From the NCBI GenBank assembly GCA_016711285.1, contig JADJTG010000017.1:310001-374000 (forward strand): a stretch of DNA of 64,000 nucleotides, written 5' to 3'. Both the position numbers and the translations under genes were made by a program. Shown here one piece after another: positions 35,101 to 43,932 of the stretch (its first letter is position 1; each line of letters opens with the position of its first letter). A model generated the notes under the pieces. The model made no database searches. It had not been told where the DNA came from and worked only from the letters and a program-made list of their open reading frames with translations. The DNA is from Sphingobacteriales bacterium. Its GTDB lineage: Bacteria; Bacteroidota; Bacteroidia; Chitinophagales; UBA2359.

Positions 35101-37650
35101 ATCGGTAATGGCAAAAGTACCAATTACGAAGTTGCCGTTGTTGATGGTAGGCGTACAACCCAAAGCATCACTCAAGCCGGGTAAAGGGGTGGTGTTGATT
35201 ACGAAAGTACCCGGAATATTGTTATTCAGAGATTGTGCCGAAATATTCAGCAAATACACGCCATTGGCATCTAATTGCGCTGCTGTGATATTTTGTATAA
35301 GCGGTACATCATTATTCAAACCATCAAATTTAGCGGTCAGAAAAAAGGGTGGTGTACCTGTGAAAGTGATAGGCACTTGTACGGCAGTACCTGTATAGCA
35401 AATGGTGCTGTCGGGAAATGTTACGGTTAAAGGGGGAGCTGTTTCTACCACCGCTTCATTGAAGCCTACTCCCGTACAGTTTATATCAGAAACGATTTCT
35501 ATTATATAAGTTCCAGCGGTACAGGCTTGTAAATTATACAATACCGTATCTCCTGTGCCGGCTTGTGTTTGGCTTTGTGTAATATTGAGAGCCGCCTGAT
35601 TCGTGCCGTCAATAGAATAGGTCAGTGACCAAGGAGCTTGTCCGGTGAGTTTGATAGGGATATTGGTACAATCTACACCACCGGGGCAAATCTGATAGGT
35701 TTTACCATCTAAAGTAGCTGTGGGAGATTCTACAAAATTTAATTGTATTTCATCAACGGTAGTATAACAAAAATTGGGTGTGGTATAAGCATAAGATACC
35801 ATATATGGCGGATTTCCCGTAAATCCTGTTACTTCTCCATTATCACCGATAAATACATTGGCAGTAGGTGTACTCCAATAGCCGCTGCCGGGGGCATTTG
35901 CCAATATATCACCATTAATATAGGCATCTAATACAATAGTATCGCCAATACAAATATCTCCGGGGTCTATAATTTCTACCTGCGGCTCACTCTCCATTTG
36001 TATAGTCAAGAGGGCGGTTACTTCGGCTCCGCATTCGTCGGATACCTCATATATAATAGTATATGTATATGGCTGACCGCCGGTAGGAAATTGAGGTGCT
36101 TCGGCAAAAGCAGTATCTACATTAAAAATTCCGTTTCTGTTATCTACAATACCCGGACCACTCCACACACCATTCGCCACATTGGATATTAAAAATATTT
36201 CTTCTACATAGCCGTCAGAACCCGGCGGACACAAAATACCCGGGTCTTCAATGACGGGCTGTTCGGGCAAGCCGCCCACTGTAACGAGTACATTTTCTGT
36301 TACCGTATTTCCGCAGGCATCTTCAACCTGTACTTGATAATACAGTGTTTGCCCGGGTGCACCCGGAAATACCACATTGCTGGCATTAACGCAGTTGGTA
36401 AAACCCGCATTGCATTGTTTCCATTGAATAATATAATTTTCGCCTTGTGGCAAATAACCGCCCGAAGGGCTGGCGATAAGCAACTGAGGTTGTCCACCCG
36501 GACACAATTCGGTATCATTTACCAAAACTGCCAAATTATTTTCCAGAATTTTCAACTCCAAAGGAGGCGGATTTGCTCCGCAAGGGCAAGTATTGTTGGT
36601 AATTTCCAAAGTAAATGTTTCTTCACCTTCCAAAATACCGTCATCAGCAACAGGTACTTCCAGCTCTATACACTCAATACCTGCCGGAATGGGCACCGTA
36701 AAAGTATTGCCGGGTGGCAGTCCCGTATAATCTACACCATTGGTAGCAGTGCCTCCAAGAATCACTTCAATTTCAGCAGGTTCGCTGATGGGGTTTATTT
36801 CTATATCTTTACAAAAAGTGAATACAATATTTTGGCAGCCTTCAAAAGCATTTGTCAACTCCTCGCCAGCAATGGTAGCAGCTACCGTAGATGCACTGCC
36901 CGTAGAAAAACTTTTTCCTTCCAAAAATACCGCCGAATCAAAAATACCGTCACCTACATCGGCAACGGCAATGGTAATCGTATATTCTTCGCAGCTGTCC
37001 ACAGCCGCAAAAATAGATGCCGACACATAACCGTCGTATTCCATAAAAGAGCCGCCAACGTTGTTGGTATAAATAACAGGGTCGCCGCAGCCTTGGTCGT
37101 TGAAATTATTAATGGTGATAGGTATGCCGTTGTATAAGGCGATATTGGTATTGTTATAATTTCCGCCACCCGGATTGGGTCCTGTCAGAAAAAAACCGAA
37201 TACATCATTAAATACCGAACAATCATAATCGCCGCCATATTCTTCGGAAGCAAAAACGAAATTAAACTCCACAAAATCTTCTACCGGTGTAAAGGTGAAT
37301 TGCAAGTACGACCCTTCGGTAGTATTGCCCGGCAAAGCCGAATAAGCTCCGCAGCCACCCGTGCCCGATGTACCCTGGCTGTCGTTGGGACCGGCAGCAT
37401 TTGCCAAGCGACCACTTGCCAGCATAATACCCACACCGCCATTTCCTCCCAAACCAATACCGCCACCATTAGAAAAAGTGCCAATAAATCCGCAACCTTG
37501 TACATCGTTTACTTGCAAGCAATTGCCGGAGATAAACACATCTTGCACCAAACCTTCAAAATCATTACTCGGTGAAGTGCCGATACCTTGTGCCAATAAT
37601 AAATCACCGGAAAACAGAAGTAAAAGGAAAGATAGAATAGAACGTAACAT
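29173..37650 (-). CDS. Giant SprB-repeat surface adhesin, T9SS type B cargo
   Basis: The start is the ATG at 37650 (MLRSILSFLLLLF, signal peptide to about 22), giving 2825 residues. Residues about 25-250 are a choice-of-anchor L domain (FNFVFASEEYGG). A Calx-beta-like region (EGEETFTLEI) and Ig-like repeats run to about 850. About nineteen SprB-type repeats of some 80 residues follow (850-2400), each with GGTxPYTYxW, AGTYTLTVTDxNxC and LSGGT. Then come an Fn3-like region, a PKD domain (ILWDFGDG, about 2600) and a C-terminal type B gliding-associated sorting domain (FSPNGDGINDFF to VTLVR). SprB of Flavobacterium is the mobile cell-surface adhesin moved by the gliding motor. This protein is a likely surface adhesin; movement is not shown. 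Repeats 2-5 and 6-9 resemble each other as blocks. Confidence 0.88.
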   Translation of the reverse strand: MLRSILSFLLLLFSGDLLLAQGIGTSPSNDFEGLVQDVFISGNCLQVNDVQGCGFIGTFSNGGGIGLGGNGGVGIMLASGRLANAAGPNDSQGTSGTGGCGAYSALPGNTTEGSYLQFTFTPVEDFVEFNFVFASEEYGGDYDCSVFNDVFGFFLTGPNPGGGNYNNTNIALYNGIPITINNFNDQGCGDPVIYTNNVGGSFMEYDGYVSASIFAAVDSCEEYTITIAVADVGDGIFDSAVFLEGKSFSTGSASTVAATIAGEELTNAFEGCQNIVFTFCKDIEINPISEPAEIEVILGGTATNGVDYTGLPPGNTFTVPIPAGIECIELEVPVADDGILEGEETFTLEITNNTCPCGANPPPLELKILENNLAVLVNDTELCPGGQPQLLIASPSGGYLPQGENYIIQWKQCNAGFTNCVNASNVVFPGAPGQTLYYQVQVEDACGNTVTENVLVTVGGLPEQPVIEDPGILCPPGSDGYVEEIFLISNVANGVWSGPGIVDNRNGIFNVDTAFAEAPQFPTGGQPYTYTIIYEVSDECGAEVTALLTIQMESEPQVEIIDPGDICIGDTIVLDAYINGDILANAPGSGYWSTPTANVFIGDNGEVTGFTGNPPYMVSYAYTTPNFCYTTVDEIQLNFVESPTATLDGKTYQICPGGVDCTNIPIKLTGQAPWSLTYSIDGTNQAALNITQSQTQAGTGDTVLYNLQACTAGTYIIEIVSDINCTGVGFNEAVVETAPPLTVTFPDSTICYTGTAVQVPITFTGTPPFFLTAKFDGLNNDVPLIQNITAAQLDANGVYLLNISAQSLNNNIPGTFVINTTPLPGLSDALGCTPTINNGNFVIGTFAITDADITPETCDAANGAVTNVTYSGVGTNSLEYYWVSAAGDTVATTDNLTDVNAGTYTLYLHNAGGCVDTATYDIPDQPSPVLSGGTATAATCNLNNGSITDIVISGGTGNISYEWLNGAGTTINGAASIDLNNVAGGTYTLVATDANGCDDSLSLTIDAFASPILNGGIVQNAYCGQSNGSISGISVTLATGVTNAVYSWQDSNGNEIALTTDLSNVPAGTYTFIVIDENDCEVSLPPFVVDDLPGPTLSGGGTEPETCSENDGAVVGISIAGGATPYTYTWTDANGTTVGTDSIDLYNVTEGSYTLTVVDNANCEDEIGPFTVSHTPDIVATGGTVNNAACGDANGGISGINVSGGTSPYTYEWSNSTSNINLSNVGEGTYTFTVTDAANCTATLNFDVADEPAPIINGGSLVPSTCNLPNGAVNGITIIGGTEPLTIQWLNNGTPVSGATTATLSNATGGDYTLVVTDANNCEVTQDFTIPAFGNPALSGGTVQNAHCGQSDGSITGIQLTLANGVTDADYVWTDAANNTVGNTANLNNVAAGTYTVTVTDENDCEATLSFTIDDLPAPTLSGGTPFAETCAGNDGGVDGITVSGGATPYSYSWTNAGGTIVGSNDIDLSGVPQGTYTLTITDDADCVVTSPPFEVEHAPQVDATGGTVDDSACGDANGGINGINVSGGTTPYSYSWTNAGGTEVSTTLNLTNVLAGNYTFTVTDASDCQATLSFTINNEAGPTLSGGEATPAVCAEANGAINNVQSNGGTGTLTFSWTNASGSVVGNSINLANVSPDDYTLTVTDENGCTDNITITVGTLPLPTLSGGTVNNATCGEANGSIINIVATGQGTIDYVWQNSSGGVVGSGSGTSISLQNVAPDTYTLIITDENQCEESQTFTLQNEPSPVLSGGVANNSSCGNADGSINGVSVSGGTPPITYSWEDAAGDAVAGNGNSLSNVPAGAYTLYATDNNGCRDTLFFNIIDIGAPTVNPPTTVIGTTCSGNNGSIAGVSVSGGTPPYSYQWTLNGTPVINGNQADIAALAAGTYTLTVTGANDCAASINVDVPDAPGPVLSGGIAQASSFCADNGSISGIVLSGGTAPFSYQWERNGVLIAGENDIDLQDVGAGNYTLTVTDDNDCTFSIDFTVTAANPPSLSGGTVVNETCSDNNGSITGIVSNGVTPLTYEWVNTNTPNNVISTSINLNNVAAGEYELTMTDGNDCDTTLTFTITDSPAPQISGGGTTPSSCGQSDGAVSTVNVSGGQTPYTYSWINAQGAAIGGNQNNLPNVPAGSYTLTVTDANDCTDTETYTVSDASAPIISGGTPTSTTCSQDNGSITGVSASGGNGNLSFTWTDAGGATVSTNQQLNGVAAGNYTLTVEDATGCVATKSFTITDQAAPQLSGGTVTPPTCGENNGSVTGVSASGGTAPLTYVWREGTTIVGNSVNLINVGPGTYALTVTDANDCSDNISFDVIDEASPQITVDGTTVSDCGTGTGTASISVSGGVSPYQYEWTNSLLQVVSTVQDPTGLLPGTYTVAVTDANNCTITEQALVPGNIPPPVISCGTADYESLTFNWTAVGGANGYLVTYEGLNDTLLLSAATLTYTIEDLSPNQTVTLYVATVGEAGCGSSAFADNDCTTAGCPPVAVAISGLADSYCVGDAAVNLTVTPTGAVLSGAGISGLTFDPTIAGAGNIDINLVYEVYYDQDTCVYETQATTVVYEQPIADFELDSSVVCLGDLVNFSFTGLANNGDDILWDFGDGAQPATANGIGPHEVFWNTPGNKNISLTVASSNCNDATSQVVAVSEVTISTIGSTEIDLGESIELVTNGTSALNGSLDFEWIVLGENGNLSCENCQNPTATPIDSVTYQVTVEDEYGCTATTTVTIDVFVKPFVAVPTGFSPNGDGINDFFKAISREVTALELMVFSRWGEKMYETKEINHQGWNGLLPNGEAAELDVYVWWCRYKDNNGKEELIKGNVTLVR
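32905..34875 (-). repeat. Higher-order duplication of a four-repeat block in the adhesin gene
   Basis: Two adjacent blocks of four 245-bp SprB-type repeats, about 33890-34875 and 32905-33890, correspond unit by unit. Their first units share CNL.NG, their second CGQS.GSI, their third ETC..NDG, and their fourth ACGDANGGI.GINVSGG, while neighbouring units in one block differ. This shows block duplication rather than single-unit growth. Confidence 0.7.
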
Positions 37651-38046
37651 AATCAAACAAATGATGGAGTAAAGGAAAAAACAACAAGAAATAATGTATT
37701 ATGATATATGTAATTTCATATAAAACAAGGTAGAGGTTTGAATCAAAATTTACAAATTAACAAACAAATGTATAAAAAACAACTTGATTATCAACAAAAA
37801 AGGATATATGAAATAACAAAACTGTCAAAATTAAAACATTTTCCAACAATCATCAAACAGCATTTTTTTATAAAATCAATCATTACAAAACTAAGATACG
37901 ATAAAATCCTATTTCGTTGTCAGTATTTTTTAAATATAATTAATTTATTTTAGCGAAATTTCGCTATTAGCGAAATTTTTTTATATAAAAATATACGCTA
38001 AATTTGCCCTTATATTTTGTTAACGTATTCAATATAAACAGATACA
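37651..38046. other. 396-base AT-rich intergenic region between divergent genes
   Basis: No gene is supportable. The region is over 75% A+T by eye and divides the adhesin gene from the acyl-CoA dehydrogenase gene. It contains the dyad at 37952-37978 and must hold promoters for both, but only imperfect -7 boxes (for example TATATTTTG near 38011) were seen. Confidence 0.7.
37952..37978. promoter_or_regulatory. Palindrome with extra half-site upstream of acyl-CoA dehydrogenase
   Basis: A perfect 14-bp palindrome AGCGAAATTTCGCT (37952-37965) is followed three bases later by another AGCGAAATTT (37969-37978). It lies about 70 bases before the dehydrogenase start. The shape suits an operator for a dimeric repressor such as a TetR-type fatty-acid regulator, but no regulator gene is near. 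Confidence 0.4.
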
Positions 38047-39840
38047 ATGAGCAACGAAACCACTCATCTTGTTTTGAAAGGTGGCGAATTTTTGATAAAA
38101 ACGACTGCCGCCGCCGAATTATTTACGCCAGAAGATTTAAACGAAGAGCAACGCCTTTTTGGTGATGCCACTTACGATTTTATCAACGCGCGTATTGCAC
38201 CCAACATAGAAAAAATAGATAAAATGGAACCCGGCTTAATGGAGCAACTCCTCAATGAAGCCGGCGAACTTGGTATTTTAGGTGCGGGCTTGCCCGAAGA
38301 ATACGGCGGAGCAGGTGCAGATTTGCTCACCGAAACCCTCATCTCCGAAAAACTCGGTCACAGCCATTCCTTTGGTGTTGCCGTAGCTGCACACACCGGT
38401 ATCGGCACTTTGCCTATTTTTTATTTCGGCACCGATGCCCAAAAAGAAAAATATCTGCCCAAAATGGCAAGCGGCGAAATTAAAGCCGCCTATTGCCTCA
38501 CCGAACCCGACTCCGGCTCTGATGCCCTCGCCGCCAAAACCAAAGCTATATTGAGTGCCGATGGTAAAAATTATATCATCAACGGGCAAAAAATGTGGAT
38601 TACCAACTCCGGTTTTGCCGACTTGTTTATCGTATTTGCACAAGTAGATGGTACTCAATTCACCGGCTTTGTTGTTGAAGCCGACCGCAAAGGTATTACT
38701 TTGGGTGCAGAAGAGCAAAAAATGGGTATCAAAGGTTCTTCTACCCGACAAGTATTCTTTGAAAATGTAGAAGTTCCTGTTGAAAATGTATTGGGCGAAA
38801 TCGGCAAAGGACATAAAATTGCTTTCAACGTACTCAACATCGGTCGTTTCAAATTGTGCGCTATGGTAATGGGCGGCAGCAAAGCAAGTTGTGCCAAAGC
38901 CGTACAATATGCCAATGAAAGACAACAATTCAAACAACCCATTGCCAATTTCGGTGCTATCCAGCACAAACTCGCCGAACAAGCCATTCGCATTTTTGCT
39001 TGTGAATCAGCCACTTATCGCGTGGCAGATTTGATGAAAGAAAAAGTAGATGAACTTTTGGCAAGCGGTGTAGATAAAGCACAGGCTAAATTACAGGCAG
39101 CCGAAGAATACGCCATCGAGTGCGCCGCCCTCAAAGTGTTGGGTTCTGAAACCTTGGATTATGTGGTAGATGAAACCGTACAAATATACGGCGGTATGGG
39201 TTTCAGCGAAGAAGCTCCCGCTGCCCGCGCCTACCGCGACAGCCGCATTAATCGTATCTTTGAAGGCACCAACGAAATCAACCGTTTGCTGGCAGTAGAT
39301 ATGTTGTTGCGCCGCGCTATGAAAGGCGAGTTGGATTTGATTGGACCCGCCATGAAAGTACAACAAGAACTGATGGCAGTACCCGACTTCGGCGGCAGTG
39401 GCAGTGGTTCATTGTTTGATGAAGAGAAAAAAGCCATCGCCAACGGCAAAAAAGCTGTATTGATGATTGCAGGGGCTGCCGTACAGAAATTTATGCAAAA
39501 ACTCTCCACACAACAGGAAATTCTGATGTGTATCGCAGATATGGCAATAGAACTATTTGCAGCAGAATCTACTTTGTTGCGCGTTGAAAAAATGGTAGCT
39601 GCACGCGGCGAAGCAGCCTGCGCTGCACATATTGCCATCGCACAAACTTATATTTCGGATATGTCAGACCGTATGTTTATCTATGGAAAAACGGCGTTGG
39701 CTGCCTTTGCCGAAGGCGATATGATGCGCATGATGCAATTAGGATTAAAACGTTTTACCAAATATCCAACCTACAATACTATCGGCGCACGCCGTATTAT
39801 TGCTCAGGAACTCATACAAGCAAACAACTACTGTTTTTAA
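38047..39840 (+). CDS. Acyl-CoA dehydrogenase (VLCAD-like)
   Basis: The 597-residue flavoenzyme catalyses the first step of beta-oxidation, making trans-2-enoyl-CoA from acyl-CoA. Motifs: YCLTEPDSGSDA and KMWITNSGFADL for FAD and substrate, ERQQFKQPIANFGAIQHKLA, IYGGMGFSEE, and RIFEGTNEINR with the catalytic Glu406. A C-terminal helical extension of some 160 residues, as in very-long-chain (ACADVL/ACAD9-like) enzymes, distinguishes it from the short 380-residue type. It is preceded by an operator-like palindrome and ended by a clear terminator, so it is probably transcribed alone. Confidence 0.92.
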   Translation: MSNETTHLVLKGGEFLIKTTAAAELFTPEDLNEEQRLFGDATYDFINARIAPNIEKIDKMEPGLMEQLLNEAGELGILGAGLPEEYGGAGADLLTETLISEKLGHSHSFGVAVAAHTGIGTLPIFYFGTDAQKEKYLPKMASGEIKAAYCLTEPDSGSDALAAKTKAILSADGKNYIINGQKMWITNSGFADLFIVFAQVDGTQFTGFVVEADRKGITLGAEEQKMGIKGSSTRQVFFENVEVPVENVLGEIGKGHKIAFNVLNIGRFKLCAMVMGGSKASCAKAVQYANERQQFKQPIANFGAIQHKLAEQAIRIFACESATYRVADLMKEKVDELLASGVDKAQAKLQAAEEYAIECAALKVLGSETLDYVVDETVQIYGGMGFSEEAPAARAYRDSRINRIFEGTNEINRLLAVDMLLRRAMKGELDLIGPAMKVQQELMAVPDFGGSGSGSLFDEEKKAIANGKKAVLMIAGAAVQKFMQKLSTQQEILMCIADMAIELFAAESTLLRVEKMVAARGEAACAAHIAIAQTYISDMSDRMFIYGKTALAAFAEGDMMRMMQLGLKRFTKYPTYNTIGARRIIAQELIQANNYCF

Positions 39841-39943
39841 TAATGTCATTTTTTATAAAAAACTAATAATCAATAATTTATTGATATTTTTTAAAATAAA
39901 AGTTTAAATATTTTTTTCATAAAAAATACTTAATTGTTGAATT

Positions 39944-39982
39944 TAAAAGGCTGCAATACTTTTATAGTGTTGCAGCTTTTTT
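39944..39982 (+). terminator. Rho-independent terminator of acyl-CoA dehydrogenase
   Basis: GCTGCAATAC (39950-39959) pairs with GTGTTGCAGC (39967-39976, one wobble) and a six-T run follows. Confidence 0.8.
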
Positions 39983-40131
39983 CATTTTTCCTGATATATA
40001 AGCATTATATCCGCCAAGCATTTTAAGCGGCGGCGGTGCTTTGTATATGAAAATATACTTTATAGTGCATTTTACAATCATTCTGTTTTACCTTTGCTTT
40101 CCTATTGTATTTGGCTTTTTAAAAAATTATA

Positions 40132-41058
40132 ATGGCAGTATCTGATAAAAATATGCCTATGGTGGTAGCGATTCTGGGAGCAACAGCCACCGGAAAAACG
40201 GCGACGGCTATTCAGGTGGCGCAGCATTTCGGCACCGAAATCGTTTCGTGTGATGCACGCCAGTTTTATCGCGAAATGAGCATCGGTACTGCAAAGCCCT
40301 CCGCCGAAGAATTAGCCGCCGTTCCTCATCATTTCATCAACTGTCTGTCGGTGCGCGACACCTATACCGCCGGCACTTACGAACACGAAGCATTGGCTTG
40401 CATAGCTGCTTTGCACCGCCGCCGACCTATTGTGATACTCTGCGGCGGCTCTGGGCTTTTTGCGCGGGCAGTGCTACACGGCTTTGATGCCACGCCCGAC
40501 ACTGACCCCGCCATTCGCCGACAATTAGAAACACAACTGCAAAATGAAGGACTGCAATCGCTGTGCCAACAACTCGCCTCTCTCGACCCTCACTACAACA
40601 GCTACGAACTCCAAAATCCACACCGCGTGATGCGTGCTTTGGGAGTAATACTCACCAGTGGCAAAAGCCTACGCGAATTTCATACTCAGTTTGCCGCACC
40701 GCCGCGCCCCTTTCGCAGCCTTAAAATAGTTTTGGAATTGCCACGCCCTTCGCTCTATGAGCGCATTGATAAGCGAGTGCTGAACATGATGCAAAACGGA
40801 CTGCTCAAAGAAGCAGAAAATCTTTTGCCCTTTCGCCATTACAATGCCCTGCAAACTGTGGGTTATCAGGAATTATTTGATTATTTTGACAGAAAAACAA
40901 ATTTGGAAAAAGCGGTTCAACTCATACAACAACATAGCCGCAACTATGCAAAAAGGCAAGTGACTTGGTTTAAAAAAGAAAGTGAAGCTGTTTTTTTTGC
41001 TCCCGACAATATCCCTGCCCTTATTCAACACATTGAAAATCATCTTTTTATTCAATGA
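40132..41058 (+). CDS. miaA: tRNA dimethylallyltransferase MiaA
   Basis: The 308-residue enzyme adds an isopentenyl group to A37 of tRNAs reading UNN codons. The P-loop GATATGKT is at residues 16-23. SCDARQFYREMSIGTAKPS and LCGGSGLFARAVLHG follow, then the family pattern NPHRVMRALGV and YAKRQVTWFK. Length and order are normal. The last four bases overlap the start of the next gene (ATGA), so the two are co-transcribed. Alternative inner start at residue 8 (MPMVVAILG) is possible. Confidence 0.96.
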   Translation: MAVSDKNMPMVVAILGATATGKTATAIQVAQHFGTEIVSCDARQFYREMSIGTAKPSAEELAAVPHHFINCLSVRDTYTAGTYEHEALACIAALHRRRPIVILCGGSGLFARAVLHGFDATPDTDPAIRRQLETQLQNEGLQSLCQQLASLDPHYNSYELQNPHRVMRALGVILTSGKSLREFHTQFAAPPRPFRSLKIVLELPRPSLYERIDKRVLNMMQNGLLKEAENLLPFRHYNALQTVGYQELFDYFDRKTNLEKAVQLIQQHSRNYAKRQVTWFKKESEAVFFAPDNIPALIQHIENHLFIQ

Positions 41059-41558
41059 AACATATCGGACTGATTTCGGATACGCACGGTTTTTTGGACG
41101 AGCGCGTTTTTAAACATTTTGAAACCTGTGATGAAGTGTGGCATGCGGGCGATTTCGGTACGATGGAAGTACTCGAACAACTGCGCAATTTTAAACCTTT
41201 GCGCGGCGTATATGGCAATATTGACGGTGCTGCGCTGCGCCGCGAGTTGCCTTTAGATACACAGTTTATTTGCGAAAATGTGCGTGTGTGGATAACACAT
41301 ATCGGCGGCTATCCCAAACGCTACGACAAAAGGGTGCGCGAGTTGTTGTTACAACAGCCCGAAACACCACAACTTTTTATTTGCGGACATTCTCATATCC
41401 TCAAAGTAATGTACGATGCACAGTACCAAATGCTTACGATGAATCCGGGGGCTTTTGGCAAGGAAGGCTGGCACAAAGTGCGCACTTTGCTGCGATTTAC
41501 GATAGACGGTAACCGCATCGGCGATTTAAAAATTATAGAAGCACCACGCCACATATAA
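41055..41558 (+). CDS. YfcE/MJ0936-type metallophosphoesterase
   Basis: The 167-residue phosphodiesterase shows all calcineurin-like metal motifs: ISDTHG, HAGDFG, YGNID, and CGHSHILK. Family members hydrolyse model phosphodiesters with Mn2+, while their cell role is mostly unknown. It overlaps miaA by four bases, which implies translational coupling. Confidence 0.92.
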   Translation: MKHIGLISDTHGFLDERVFKHFETCDEVWHAGDFGTMEVLEQLRNFKPLRGVYGNIDGAALRRELPLDTQFICENVRVWITHIGGYPKRYDKRVRELLLQQPETPQLFICGHSHILKVMYDAQYQMLTMNPGAFGKEGWHKVRTLLRFTIDGNRIGDLKIIEAPRHI

Positions 41559-41659
41559 AGTATTTTTTTGTAGAAACCGATATTTTATTTTTTTAAATAA
41601 TTTATTGAGTTTTTTTACTGTTCGGCTTTAAATAAAAAAGCATTATTTATTTTTACTGT

Positions 41660-42860
41660 ATGAATCAAGACAACAAAATTTTTGTATTAGTAGATTTTCA
41701 GCGTATTTGGCAGCAAATGTTGCCGCTTACCTACACACGTCCCATCTCTGATTTGCGTATCGGGGTGCTTACTTTGCGCAAAAAGTGGGAATTGATGCTC
41801 AAAAGCCCCGTTCAAATTGTTACCGCTCCTTATCTAATGCAAAAAGGCAATATAATCTTTGCCCGAAGAAGCGATATTTATCAACAGCAGCATATTGCCG
41901 GAGCGTACATTGGCACGAAAAATCCGCACCCTCAAACCCGCCCAAGCTTTGCAAGACGGCGGCGAAATTATTGCGTGGAATGGCACATTGCAGCAGAGTT
42001 CTCAACAATTCAGTGCCTATCAGTGGGAGTCGCCGTGTATTTGGCTGCACCGTCCCTGGGATTTGTTTTTGCACAATGCCACCGCCATTGAGCGCGATTT
42101 TCAACTGCTCACACAAGGGCGTACCTCTACACCTTTGAGCAAGAGCAATCGTATTATCGGCGACAAAAAACGTATTTTTTTGGAAGAAGGAGCTGTTATA
42201 GAAGGAGCTACGCTCAATGCCAACGGTGCAATGATGTATTTCGGTGCAGGCTGCGAAGTGATGGAAGGGGCAATACTGCGCGGAGCTATAGCTGTGGGCG
42301 AGCACGCTGTGGTGAAAATGGGAGCTAAAATTTATGGTGCTACCACCATCGGTGATTATGCCAAAGTAGGCGGCGAAATCAACAACTCGGTAATATGGGG
42401 CAACAGCAACAAAGCACACGACGGTTATTTAGGAAATTCGGTGCTGGGCGAATGGTGTAATCTGGGTGCTGACACCAATAATTCCAACCTAAAAAACGAC
42501 TACGGGAAAGTGCGTATGTGGAGCTATGCCGAGCGCGGTTTTATTGATACCAGCCTACAATTTTGTGGTTTGATAATGGGCGACCATTCCAAATGCGGCA
42601 TCAATACGATGTTCAATACCGGAACGGTGGTGGGCGTTTCCTGCAATATTTTCGGCAGCGACTTTCCGCCCAAACATATTCCTTCATTTGCGTGGGGCGG
42701 CGGCGAACAATTTACCGACTACCGCTACGACAAAGCGATGGAAACCGCAGCACGAGTATTGGCACGGCGCAACCAAAATTTGAGCGATTTTGATTACGAC
42801 CTCCTCTATCAAATATGGCAAGACAGTGAGCCTTATCGTATTTGGAATCGGAAACCATAA
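41660..42860 (+). pseudogene. Bacteroidetes alternate GlmU-like protein, frameshifted
   Basis: Two frames make one gene of about 399 residues. The first (from ATG 41660) holds the N-terminal start of a nucleotidyltransferase-like domain (FVLVDFQRIWQQMLPLTYTR, DLRIGVLTLRKKWELM). The second (41859-42860) continues with AIFINSSILPE and a hexapeptide left-handed beta-helix (GAVIEGATLNANGAMMYFGA, GDYAKVGGEINNSVIWGNSN). The architecture matches the alternate bacterial GlmU of Bacteroidota, a UDP-GlcNAc pyrophosphorylase/acetyltransferase. The shift lies near 41856-41861: dropping one T of TTT (41858-41860) gives GNIILPEEAIF. The upstream downstream-frame codon TAA at 41853-41855 limits the site. 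Since the gene makes cell-wall precursor, a true knock-out would be surprising unless another GlmU exists. Confidence 0.8.
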
Positions 42861-43073
42861 GTTATACAATCATTTTTCTGCGTCTCGTAGAAAATATCCT
42901 TTATTAATTTTTATCTATCTCTTAAAATTTTATGGAATGTTTTTTTACATTTGCACTAAGAGTCAGTATAAAAATTATCTTTCTGTTCAAAAATGCTGCA
43001 AACCTGCTTTTTCTTTTTAAAATTCATTGGCTCGTTTTTATATATCTTTTCATCAATATTACACATATAATAT

Positions 43074-43721
43074 ATGCAAAAAAAAATGTTAACAGTTTTT
43101 GTTGCTTTGTTCCTCTTTACTTCTTTTTTGCAAGCACAAAGTAAAAAAGTAAAAATAGTAACAGATATGGGTACTATTAAAGTAATGCTATATGACGGCA
43201 CTCCTCAACACCGCGATAATTTTGTAAAATTGGTACAGGAAAAATTCTATGACGGCTTGTTGTTTCATCGTGTTATTAAAGATTTTATGATACAAGGCGG
43301 CGACCCCAAATCCAAAGATGCCGCCCCCGACCAAGCCCTGGGCAACGGCGATGTAGGCTATACAGTGCCGGCGGAGTTCAACGACAACTATTTTCATAAA
43401 AAAGGTGCACTCGCCGCCGCCCGCGACAATAATCCGCAAAAGGCATCATCGGGCTGCCAGTTTTATTTGGTGCAGGGCAAAGTATTTGATGAGGAATCGC
43501 TGCAGTCGGCGGCACGCCGCGGCGCACGCCCTTTGAGCGATGAGCAAAAAGAAGTGTATAAAACCATCGGCGGCACGCCGCACTTAGACGGCAACTATAC
43601 TGTATTTGGCGAAATATATAAAGGTTTGAAAGTAGTGGATAAAATAGCAGCACAGTCCACCGGAGCCAATGACCGTCCTAAAAAAGATATTCATATAAAA
43701 AAAATGCGCCTGATTCGTTAA
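43074..43721 (+). CDS. Exported cyclophilin-type peptidyl-prolyl cis-trans isomerase
   Basis: The 215-residue protein has a signal peptide (about 1-22, ending LQAQ) and a cyclophilin domain, so it helps fold proteins in the periplasm. Motifs: FYDGLLFHRVIKDFMIQGGD with the catalytic Arg, SSGCQFYLVQGK, and NYTVFGEIYKGLKVVD. An insert of about 30 residues (SLQSAARRGARPLSDEQ) precedes the last strand, as in Bacteroidota homologues. The second Met (residue 5) is a possible start. No close operon partner. Confidence 0.93.
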   Translation: MQKKMLTVFVALFLFTSFLQAQSKKVKIVTDMGTIKVMLYDGTPQHRDNFVKLVQEKFYDGLLFHRVIKDFMIQGGDPKSKDAAPDQALGNGDVGYTVPAEFNDNYFHKKGALAAARDNNPQKASSGCQFYLVQGKVFDEESLQSAARRGARPLSDEQKEVYKTIGGTPHLDGNYTVFGEIYKGLKVVDKIAAQSTGANDRPKKDIHIKKMRLIR

Positions 43722-43932
43722 ACAGTAAACACACACACATTACCCGAAGCCAATTCATTATTTCACTTTTCTTTTCTGATGCACAAAAGAGATTATTTTT
43801 AAATACAAAAAATAAATCTTATCACCATTATTTTGGGATAAAGACAAAAAAAATTAATTACTCACATATTTATTACTACACTACAATATTTGTTTGGCAA
43901 TCCTACAAACAACACTTTTTTAAACGCTATTC

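Noticed and set aside
36334..37137. Plus-strand 267-codon frame inside the adhesin gene
   Set aside because: Antisense shadow of a gene with consistent domain content on the minus strand.
37651..37656. TTG start for the adhesin
   Set aside because: An ATG two codons later gives a normal signal peptide.
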